Both the position numbers and the translations under genes were made by a program. Positions 8,028 to 18,500 of a DNA stretch of 64,000 nucleotides are shown piece after piece. The DNA is from Allobogoriella deserti (GTDB taxonomy: Bacteria; Actinomycetota; Actinomycetes; Actinomycetales; Actinomycetaceae): the NCBI RefSeq assembly GCF_042680605.1, contig NZ_JBHUEE010000001.1, positions 248,001-312,000 of the forward strand. Reading direction: 5' to 3'. Positions within the stretch are counted from its first letter, which is position 1. Every line of letters starts with the position of its first letter. The notes beneath the pieces are model-generated. The model was not told where the DNA came from and did no database searches. It was given only the letters and a program-made list of their open reading frames with translations.

Positions 8028-9455
8028 ATGGCCACGCTGGTTGCCGGCATCGACTCCTCGACCCAGTCGTGCAAGGTCGTGATCCGGGACGCCGAGACCG
8101 GCGCGCTGGCCCGGTTCGGCCAGGCGCCGCACCCGGACGGCACCGAGGTCGACCCGGCGGCGTGGTGGGACGCCCTCCAGGCCGCCGTGTCCGCCGCCGG
8201 CGGGCTCGATGACGTCGCGGCCGTCTCGGTCGGTGGCCAGCAGCACGGCATGGTCGCCCTCGACGCCGACGGAGAGGTGATCCGCCCGGCGCTGCTGTGG
8301 AACGACACCCGTAGCGCGCCGTCGGCCGAGGACCTGATCACCGATCTCGGTGGCCCGGGGGAGTGGTCCCGGGCCACCGGTTCGGTGCTCGTCGCGTCCC
8401 TGACCGTGACCAAGCTGCGTTGGCTCGCCGATCACGAGCCGGACAACGCCGCGCGGGTGGCCGCCGTCGCCCTGCCGCACGACTGGCTGACCTGGAAGCT
8501 CATGGGCGCCGGGTCCCTGGACATGCTGACCACCGACCGGTCCGACGCCTCCGGCACGTCCTACTTCGATGCCGCGGCCGGACAGTACCGGCGGGATCTG
8601 CTGGCCATGGCGCTGCGGCGCGAGAGCGCGGAGGACATCGTGCTGCCGCGGGTGCTCGGCCCGAACCAGAGCGCGGGGATCGGCGACACCGCGGCCGGCC
8701 TCGGCCACCTCGTGCTCGGCCCGGGAGCCGGGGACAACGCCTCGGCCGCGCTGGGGTTGGGCATGCGGCGCGGTGACGTGGCGATCTCCATCGGTACGTC
8801 CGGCGTCGTCTCTGCCGTGGCACCGGACCCGGTGGATGACCCGTCCGGCACGGTCAACGGCTTCGCCGACGCCACGGGCGCGTTCCTGCCGCTGGCGGTG
8901 ACGCTCAACGGCTCGCGGGTGCTGGACGCGACGGCGCGGCTGCTCGGCGTGGACCACGGCGAGCTCGCCGAGCTCGCCCTCGCCGCGGATCCCGGCGCCG
9001 GCGGGCTGACCCTCGTGCCCTACCTCGAGGGCGAGCGCACCCCGAACCTGCCCGACGCGACCGGCTCGCTGCTCGGCATGTCCGTGGCCGGCATGACCCG
9101 GGAGAACCTGGCCCGGGCCGCCGTCGAGGGCCTGCTGTGCGGGCAGGCCGACGGCGTGGCCGCGGTCGAGGCGCTCGGAGTCCCGGTGGAACGGATCCAG
9201 CTCATCGGCGGCGGAGCACGCTCGCGCGCCGTGCAGCAGGTCGCCCCGGCGATCCTGGGCCGTGACGTTCAGCTACCCGAGCCGGGTGAGTACGTGGCCG
9301 ACGGCGCGGCTCGTCAGGCCGCCTGGGTCCTCGCCGCCACGGAGGAGCCGCCGACCTGGCAGACCTCGAAGGTCACCACGGTCGAGGCCGCACCGACGCC
9401 GGAGGTGCGGGAGCGCTACGCCGAGCGTCGCCACCTGGTGGCCGACCGGGTCTGA
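8028..9455 (+). CDS. xylB: Xylulokinase
   Basis: A 475-residue FGGY-family kinase that phosphorylates D-xylulose to xylulose 5-phosphate for the pentose phosphate pathway. Visible motifs: VAGIDSSTQSCKVV at the N-terminus (phosphate-binding loop), VSVGGQQHGMVAL, RPALLWNDTRS, LPHDWLTWKL, the second ATPase-fold loop ISIGTSGVVSA, and the FGGY-region LIGGGARSRAVQQ. Length is usual for the family. It sits 3 bases after xylA and is followed by a strong hairpin terminator shared with the convergent surface-protein gene. Confidence 0.96.
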   Translation: MATLVAGIDSSTQSCKVVIRDAETGALARFGQAPHPDGTEVDPAAWWDALQAAVSAAGGLDDVAAVSVGGQQHGMVALDADGEVIRPALLWNDTRSAPSAEDLITDLGGPGEWSRATGSVLVASLTVTKLRWLADHEPDNAARVAAVALPHDWLTWKLMGAGSLDMLTTDRSDASGTSYFDAAAGQYRRDLLAMALRRESAEDIVLPRVLGPNQSAGIGDTAAGLGHLVLGPGAGDNASAALGLGMRRGDVAISIGTSGVVSAVAPDPVDDPSGTVNGFADATGAFLPLAVTLNGSRVLDATARLLGVDHGELAELALAADPGAGGLTLVPYLEGERTPNLPDATGSLLGMSVAGMTRENLARAAVEGLLCGQADGVAAVEALGVPVERIQLIGGGARSRAVQQVAPAILGRDVQLPEPGEYVADGAARQAAWVLAATEEPPTWQTSKVTTVEAAPTPEVRERYAERRHLVADRV

Positions 9456-9478
9456 GCGCGCTCGCGTCCGACGACGAC

Positions 9479-9515
9479 CGAGGGCCCCGGCCGACACAGT
9501 CGGCCGGGGCCCTCG
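9479..9515. terminator. Bidirectional hairpin terminator between xylB and the surface-protein gene
   Basis: A perfect 16-base stem (9479-9494 with 9500-9515; left arm CGAGGGCCCCGGCCGA) around a five-base loop CACAG. It lies 23 bases after the xylB stop and 21 bases beyond the stop of the convergent giant gene. No long T-tract follows, only GTTCTCT, as is common for GC-rich actinobacteria. It can serve both strands. Confidence 0.75.
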
Positions 9516-9536
9516 CCGTTCTCTCGGCGCCGCTCG

Positions 9537-12500
9537 TCACGTCCGGCTGAACCGTCGCCGGACCAGCAGCGCCAGACCGCCGAGGAGCAGCAGCACCGCG
9601 GAGAGCAGGGCCGCACCCGTGGCGTCGGCGCCGGTGTCCGGCAACCCGCCGTCACGGCCGGGCCCCGGTGCCGGTGCCGGTCCCGGCTCCGGTCCGGTGG
9701 CGGGAGGCTCCTCGCCCGCGGGGACCACGTGGACCGTCGCCGACGCGGTCAGGTCCGGGTTGTCGCGGTCCGTCGCCGTGACCGTGACCGTGCCGCCCGA
9801 GGCCCCGGCGGGGACCGTGCAGGTCGCGCTACCCGTCCCGTCCGCACCGATCGTCACGACGGAGCGGCCGATGACCGGGTTCATCTCGCACACCACCTCG
9901 ACCTCCGAGCCCGGCGTGAAGCCGCCGAGATCGATCGGGATGTCTTCGCCGGGTGCGACCGTGTCCGGCACCGTGACCGACGGTTCGTCGTCCGGTGGTC
10001 CCGGCTGGTCGTCGTCGGCGGCCACGGTGACGGTTCGGGTCACGGTGACCGTGCTGCCCGCCGAGTCGGTGACTGTGTAGGTCAGCCCGTACTCGCCCGG
10101 CGTCGACGTATCGACCATCCCGACGACGCGGATCTCCTCCGTGAGGTCACCGTCCTCGGCGTCGGTGGCGCTGACGCCCTCGAGCGGGTCGAAGTTCGCC
10201 CCTTCGGGGATCTCGACCGGGCCGACCCCCTCGAGCACCGGCGGGGTGTTGTCCGGCGGGGTCTGCGCGACGGTCACCGTGCGGGTGACCTCGATCGCCG
10301 TCCCGTCGGAGTCCACGACCCGGTACGTCAGCTCGTAGTCGCCCGGAGTGGAGGTGTCGACGGTACCGGTGACCTCGATCTGGTCGGTGAGGTCGCCGTC
10401 CTCCGGGTCGGTGGCGGTCACGCCCTCGAGCGGGTCGAACTCGGCCCCTTCGGGGATCTCGACCGCGTCCACGCCCTCCAGGACCGGCGGCGCGTTCGGC
10501 GGTGCCGCCTCACCCACGGTCACGATCCGCGTCACGGTCGTCGTCGCGCCGTCGGAGTCCGTGACCGAGTACGTCAGCTCGTACTCGCCCGGGGTGGTCG
10601 TGTCGACGGTGCCGGTGACCTCGATCTGGTCGGTGAGGTCGCCGTCCTCGGCGTCGGTGGCGCTGACGCCCTCGAGCGGGTCGAACTCCGAGCCGGCCTC
10701 GATCGTCACGCTGTCCACGCCCTCCAGCACGGCGGGACTGTTGGCCGCCGTGACCGTCACCACGCGGTTCGTCGTCACAGTCGTGCCGGCCGAGTCGGTG
10801 ACCGAGTAGACCAGTTCGTAGTCGCCCGGGGTGGTGGTGTCGACGGTGCCGGTGACCTCGATCTGGTCGGTGAGGTCGCCGTCCTCGGCGTCGGTGGCGC
10901 TGACGCCCTCGAGCGGGTCGAACTCCGAGCCGGCCTCGACCCGGACCTCGTCGATGCCTTCGAACACCGGAGGCGTGTTGGGTGTCGCCTCGGTGACCGT
11001 GACGACCCGGGTCACCGTGACGGTCGTGCCGGCCGAGTCGGTGACCGAGTAGACCAGTTCGTAGTCGCCCGGGGTGGTGGTGTCGACCTCACCGGTGGTC
11101 TCGATCTGGTCGGTGAGGTCGCCGTCCTCGGCGTCGGTGGCGCTGACGCCCTCCATCGGGTCGAACTCCGAGCCCTCATCGACCTCGACACCGCCCACGC
11201 CCTCGAGCACCGGCGCGCTGTTCGGCGGGCCGGCCTCGGCGACCGTGACGACCCGGGTGACGGTGATGGTGCTTCCCCCCGAGTCGGTGACGGTGTAGGT
11301 GAGTTCGTAGTCGCCGGGGGTGGTGGTGTCGACGGTGCCGGTGACCTCGATCTGATCGGTGAGGTCGCCGTCCTCGGCGTCGGTGGCGCTGACGCCGGCC
11401 AGCGGATCGAAGTCCTCGCCCTCGATCACCGTGGTCGCGCCCACGCCCTCCAGCACGGGCGGCGTGTTCGGCTCCCCGGTCGGGTCCTCGGTGACCGTGA
11501 CCGTCCGCGTCACCGTGACGGTCGCGCCGTCGGAGTCGGTGACGGTGTAGGTGAGTTCGTAGTCGCCGGGGGTGGTGGTGTCGACGGTGCCGGTGACCTC
11601 GATCTGGTCGGTGAGGTCGCCGTCCTCGGCGTCGGTGGCGCTGACGCCGGCCAGCGGATCGAACTCCGACCCCTCACCGACCTCGATCGAACCGACACCG
11701 TCGAGCACGGGCGGCGTGTTGCTCGCCGCCTCGACGACCGTCACCACGCGGGTGGCCGTGACCGTGGTCCCGTCGGAGTCGGTGACGGTGTAGGTGAGCT
11801 CGTACTCGCCCGGGGTGGTGGTGTCGACGGTCCCGGTGACCTCGATCTGGTCGGTGAGGTCGCCGTCCTCGGCGTCTGTGGCGCTGACGCCGGCCAGCGG
11901 ATCGAAGTCCTCGCCCTCGACCACCGTGACCGCGTCGACCCCCTCGAGCACCGGCGCGGTCCGCACCGGAGGAGCCGCCGTCACGGTGACCACGCGGGTG
12001 GCCGTGACCGTGGTCCCGTCGGAGTCGGTGACGGTGTAGGTGAGTTCGTAGTCGCCCGGTGTGGTGGTGTCGACGGTGCCGGTGACCTCGATCTGGTCGG
12101 TGAGGTCGCCGTCCTCGGCGTCGGTGGCGCTGACGCCGGCCATCGGATCGAACGGCGCACCTTCCTGCACCTGTGCGGCACCCACCCCCTCGAGCACCGG
12201 CGCCGTGTTGCCCGGCGTCGCCTCGGCGACCGTCACCGTCCGGGTCACCGTGACGGTTCCCCCGGCGGAGTCGGTGACGGTGTAGGTGAGCTCGTAGTCG
12301 CCCGGGGTGGTGGTGTCGACGGTGCCGGTGACCTCGATCTGGTCGGTGAGGTCGCCGTCCTCGGCGTCGGTGGCGGTCACGCCCTCGAGCGGGTTGAACT
12401 CGTCGCCCTGCTCGAGGGTGACGGCACCCACCCCCTCGAGCACCGGCAACTCGTTGTCCGGCGCCGCCTCCTCCGAGACCGTGACGGTCCGGGTGGCGGT

Positions 12501-15500
12501 GACGGTGGTGCCGTCGGAGTCGGTGACGGTGTAGACCAGTTCGTAGTCGCCGGGGGTGGTGGTGTCGACGGTGCCGGTGACCTCGATCTGGTCGGTGAGG
12601 TCGCCGTCCTCGGCGTCCGTGGCGCTGACACCCTCGAGCGGGTCGAACTCGCTACCCGGCTCCACCGTCGTGTCCACGATGCCCTCGAGCACCGGGGCGG
12701 TGTTCGGCGCCGGTTCCACGGTCACCACACGGGTCACCGAGACCGTCGCACCCGCCGAGTCCGTCACCGTGTAGGTGAGCTGGTACTCGCCCGGTGTGGT
12801 GGTGTCGACGGTGCCGTCGACGGTGATGTCGGCGGTGAGGTCGCCGTCCTCCGCGTCGGTCGCGCTCACCCCGGACATCGGGTCGAACTCCGACCCCGCG
12901 GTGACCGTGACGCCGTCCGCGCCTTCGATCACCGGCGCGTTGTTCACCGGCGGTGACGGCAGCACGGAGACGACGCGCTCCGTGGTCACGGTCGCCCCCG
13001 CCGAGTCCGTCACCGAGTAGGTGAGTGTGTAGTCGCCCGGTGTGGTGGTGTCGACGGTGCCGTCGACCGTGATGTCGGCGGTGAGGTCGCCGTCCTCGGC
13101 GTCCGCGGCGCTGACCCCGTCCATGGGATCGAAGGCCGTTCCGGTGAAGATCTCTACCGAGTCCGCCCCCTCGATCACCGGCGCGGTGTTCGGCGTGGGA
13201 GCCACGACAACCGTGCGAGTGGCCGTGACCGTTGTGCCCGCCGAGTCGGTGACCGTATAGGTGAGTTCATACTCGCCGGGTGTGGTGGTGTCGACGGTGC
13301 CGGTGACCTCGATCTGGTCGGTGAGGTCGCCGTCCTCGGCGTCGGTGGCGCTGACGCCCTCGAGCGGGTCGAACTCCGAGCCGGCCTCGATCGTCGTGCC
13401 CTCCACGCCGCCCAGCACGGGCGGTGTGTTGACCGGCTCCGGCTCCGTGACGGTGACCACGCGGGTGACCGTCACGGTCGTGCCCGCCGAGTCGGTGACC
13501 GAGTAGGTCAGTTCGTACTCGCCGGGGGTGGTGGTGTCGACGGTGCCGGTGACCTCGATCTGGTCGGTGAGGTCGCCGTCCTCCGGGTCGGAAGCCGCGA
13601 CGCCGGCCATCGGGTCGAACTCGCTGCCGGAGACCACCGTCACCGCCTCGACCCCCTCCAGGACCGGCGGCTCGTTCGGTGGAGCGCTCACCGTGACGAT
13701 CCGGGTGGCCGTGACAGTGGCGCCGTCGGAGTCGGTGACGGTGTAGGTGAGTTCGTAGTCGCCGGGGGTGGTGGTGTCGACGGTGCCGGTGACCTCGATC
13801 TGGTCGGTGAGGTCGCCGTCCTCGGCGTCGGTGGCGCTGACGCCCTCGAGCGGGTCGAACTCCGCCCCCTCGGCGACCTCGACGGAGTCCACTCCTTCGA
13901 GCACCGGCGGGGAGTTGACGGGGTCCGGCTCGATGACGGTCACCACGCGGGTGGTGGTGACGGTGGCGCCGTCGGAGTCGGTGACGGTGTAGGTGAGTTC
14001 GTAGTCGCCGGGGGTGGTGGTGTCGACGGTGCCGGTGACCTCGATCTGCTCGGTGAGGTCGCCGTCCTCGGCGTCCGTGGCGCTGACGCCGGCCATCGGA
14101 TCGAACTCGCCGCCGGCGACCACCATGGTCGCGCCCACGCCGTCGAGTATCGGAGCCGAGTTCGGCGCCGGTAGCACGGTCACGATCCGGCTCTCGGTGA
14201 CCGTGGCGCCGCCCGAGTCGGTCACCGAGTAGGTGAGCGTGTAGTCGCCCGGGGTGGAGGTGTCGACGGTGCCGTCGACGGTGATCTCGCTGGTCAGGTC
14301 GCCGTCCTCCGGGTCGGACGCCGAGACGCCGGCCAAGGGGTCGAAGTCGGCCCCGAGGTCCACGGTGGTGTCCGCCGTTCCGTCGATCGCGGGCGGCGTG
14401 TTCACGGGCTCAGGGTCGACGACCGTCACGGTCCGCGTCGCGGTCACCGTCGTGCCGCCCGAGTCGGTGACGGTGTAGGTGAGTTCGTAGTCGCCGGGGG
14501 TGGTGGTGTCGACGGTGCCGTCGACGGTGATCTCGCTGGTGAGGTCTCCGTCCTCGGCGTCGGCGGCGCTGACGCCGGCCATCGGATCGAACGCGCTACC
14601 GGTGAGGACGGTGGCGTCCACCACGCCGTCAAGGGTCGGTGCCGTATTGACCGGATCCGGGTCGGGATCCGCCGTCACCGTCACGATCCGGGTGGCGGTG
14701 ACGGTGGTCCCGTCGGAGTCGGTGACCGAGTAGACGAGTTCGTAGTCGCCCGGTGTGGTGGTGTCGACGCTGCCGTCGACGGTGATCTCGCTGGTGAGGT
14801 CTCCGTCCTCGGCGTCGGTGGCACTGACACCCTCCATCGGGTCGAACTCCGCCCCCTCGGCGACCTCGACGGAGTCCACTCCCTCGAGCACCGGAGGCGT
14901 GTTGACCGCCGCCTCGATGACGGTCACCACGCGGGTGGCCGTGGTGGTGGCGCCGTCGGAGTCGGTGACGGTGTAGGTGAGTTCGTAGTCGCCGGGGGTG
15001 GTGGTGTCGACGGTGCCGGTGACCTCGATCTGGTCGGTGAGGTCGCCGTCCTCCGGGTCGGTGGCGCTGACGCCGGCCATCGGGTCGAAGACCGCGCCCT
15101 CCGGGATCTCGACGGCGCCCACGCCCTCGAGCATCGGCGCTTCGTTCGGCGGGACCAGGACCGTCACCGTCCGGACGACCGACGTCGTCGCGCCGTCGGA
15201 GTCGGTGACGGTGTAGGTCAGCGTGTAGTCGCCGGGCGTCGAGGTGTCGACCGTGCCGTCGACGGTGATGTCGGCGGTGAGGTTGCCGTCCTCGGCGTCG
15301 GTGGCGCTGACGCCGGCCATCGGGTCGAACTCCGCACCGACGTCGATCGCGGTGTTCTCCGCTCCCTCGATCATCGGCGGCTCGTTGGCCGGCGGCGCCT
15401 CCGTGACGGTCACGGTGCGGACCGCGGTGGTGGTGGCGCCGTCGGAGTCGGTGACGGTGTAGGTGAGTTCGTACTCGCCGGGGGTGGTGGTGTCGACCTC

Positions 15501-18500
15501 GCCGGTGATCTCGATCTGGTCGGTGAGGTCGCCGTCCTCGGCGTCCGTGGCGCTGACGCCGGCCATCGGATCGAAGACCGCGCCCTCCGGGATCTCGACG
15601 GCGCCCACGCCCTCGAGCACCGGCGCCTCGTTCGGCGGGGCGGTCACCGTCACGGTCCGGGTGGCCGTGGTGGTGGCACCGGCCGAGTCGGTGACGGTGT
15701 AGGTGAGCGTGTACTCGTCTGGCGTGGAGGTGTCGACCGTGCCGTCGACGGTGATCTCGCTGGTGAGGTCGCCGTCCTCGGCGTCGGTGGCGCTGACGCC
15801 GGCCATCGGATCGAATTCGCCACCCTGTTCGACCGCAATGTCGGAGACACCCTCGAGGACCGGCGGAGTATTGGCCGGCGGCGCCTCGGTCACGGTCACG
15901 GTGCGCACCGCCGTCGTCGTGGCGCCGTCGGAGTCGGTGACGGTGTAGGTGAGTTCGTACTCGCCGGGGGTGGTGATGTCCACCGTGCCGTCGACGGTGA
16001 TGTCGGCGGTGAGGTCGCCGTCCTCCGGATCGGAAGCCGTGACGCCGGCCATCGGGTCGAACACCGTCCCCTGCTCGACGGCAATGTCCACCACGCCGTC
16101 GAGAGCCGGGGCGGTGTTCGGTGCCGGCGTCACGGTGACCACGCGGGTGGCCGTCGTGGTGGCCCCGTCCGCGTCGGTCACCGAGTAGGTGAGCTCGTAG
16201 TCGCCGGGTGTGGTGGTGTCGACCTCGCCGGTGATCTCGATCTGGTCGGTGAGGTCGCCGTCCTCGGCGTCGGTGGCGCTGACGCCGGCCATCGGGTCGA
16301 ACTCCGTGCCGACCTCGACCGACACACTCCCGACACCGTCGAGCGCCGGTGGGGTGTTGACCGGCTCGGGCTCCGTGACGGTGACCACTCGGGTCGCCGT
16401 CACCGTGGCGCCGGCGGAGTCGGTGACCGTGTACGTGAGCTCGTAGTCGCCGGGTGTGGTGGTGTCGACCTCGCCGGTGATCTCGATCTGGTCGGTGAGG
16501 TCGCCGTCCTCGGCGTCGGTGGCGCTGACGCCGGCCATCGGGTCGAACTCGGTGCCGGCCTCGATCACCGTGTCCATCACGCCCTCGAGCACGGGGGCGG
16601 TGTTCGGTGCCGGTGTCACGGTGACCACGCGGGTGGCCGTGGTGGTGGCTCCGGCGGAGTCCGTCACGGAATAGGTGAGCGTGTACTCGCCGGGTGTCGA
16701 GGTGTCGACGCTCCCGTCGACGATGATCTCGCTGGTGAGGTCTCCGTCCTCGGCGTCGCTCGCGCTGACACCCGCCATCGGGTCGAACTCGCTGCCGGCC
16801 TCGACCGTCGTGCCCACGACACCGGCCAGTTCCGGTGCCTGGTTCGGCGGCTCGGTCACGGTCACGATCCGGGTGGCCGTGGTGGTGGCGCCGGCGGAGT
16901 CGGTGACGGTGTAGGTGAGTTCGTAGTCGCCGGGTGTGGTGGTGTCGACGCTGCCGTCGACGATGATCTCGCTGGTGAGGTCGCCGTCCTCGGGGTCGGT
17001 CGCGCTGACGCCGGCCATCGGGTCGAACTCGTTGCCGGCCTCGACAGTCGTGCTCGCGACCCCCTCGAGGACCGGCGCCTCGTTGGGCGGAGCGGTCACC
17101 GTGACCACCCGGCTGGTCGTGACGGTCGCGCCGTCGGAGTCGGTCACCGAGTAGGTGAGCTCGTAGTCGCCGGGGGTGGTGGTGTCGACGGTGCCGTCGA
17201 CGGTGATGTCGGCGGTGAGGTCGCCGTCCTCGGGGTCGGTGGCGGTGACACCGGCCATCGGGTCGAAGGCGGTGCCCTGTTCGACGACGACGTCTGCCGC
17301 GCCCTCGATGACCGGTGGCTCGTTGGGCGGTTCGCTCACCGTCACCACGCGGGTGACGGACGACGTGGCGCCGTCGGAGTCGGTGACGGTGTAGGTGAGT
17401 TCGTAGTCGCCGGGGGTGGTGGTGTCGACGGTGCCGTCGACGGTGATGTCGGCGGTGAGGTCGCCGTCCTCGGGGTCGGTGGCGGTGATGCCGGCCATCG
17501 GGTCGAAGTCAGCACCGAAGTCCACCGTGGTGTCCGTGGCCCCCTCGATGACCGGCGGCGCGTTCGGCGGAGCCGAGACGATCACCGTCCGCGTCGCCGT
17601 CACCGTCTCCCCCTCGGAGTCGGTCACCGAGTAGGTGAGCTCGTACTCACCGGGCGTGGTGGTGTCGACGGTGCCGTCGACGGTGATCTCGCTGGTGAGG
17701 TCGCCGTCCTCGGGGTCGGTGGCGGTGACGCCGGCCATCGGGTCGAAGTCGGCGCCGAAGTCGACGGTCGTGTCGGCGACGCCCTCTAACGTCGGCGGCT
17801 GGTTCACCGGCGCGGCCTCGGACACTGTCACCGTCCGGATCACAGTCGCGGTGGCGCCGTCGGAGTCGGTGACGGTGTAGGTGAGTTCGTACTCGCCGGG
17901 GGTGGTGGTGTCGACGGTGCCGTCGACGGTGATCTCGCTGGTGAGGTCGCCGTCCTCGGGGTCGGTGGCGGTGACGCCGGCCATGGGGTCGAAGGCGGTG
18001 CCCTGTTCGATGGCGACGTTGGTGGCGCCCTCGATCACGGGCGGCTCGTTGGGCGGTTCGCTCACCGTCACCACGCGGGTGACGGACGTCGTCGTCCCGT
18101 CGGAGTCGGTGACGGTGTAGGTGAGTTCGTAGTCGCCGGGGGTGGTGGTGTCGACGGTGCCGTCGACGGTGATCTCGCTGGTGAGGTCGCCGTCCTCGGG
18201 GTCGGTGGCGGTGATGCCGGCCATGGGGTCGAAGGCGGTGCCCTGTTCGATGGCGACGTTGGTGGCGCCCTCGATCACGGGCGGCTCGTTGGGCGGTTCG
18301 CTCACCGTCACCACGCGGGTGACGGACGTCGTCGTCCCGTCGGAGTCGGTGACGGTGTAGGTGAGTTCGTAGTCGCCGGGGGTGGTGGTGTCGACGGTGC
18401 CGTCGACGGTGATCTCGCTGGTGAGGTCGCCGTCCTCGGGGTCGGTGGCGGTGATGCCGGCCATCGGGTCGAACTCGGTGCCGAAGTCCACGGTGGTGTC

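Noticed and set aside
9729..12956. Long open plus-strand frame (over 1000 codons) opposite the surface-protein gene, and a similar one at 18382-19434
   Set aside because: They are mirror images of the tandem repeats: once one unit lacks stops in an antisense frame, all do. They have no start context and no protein-like domains.
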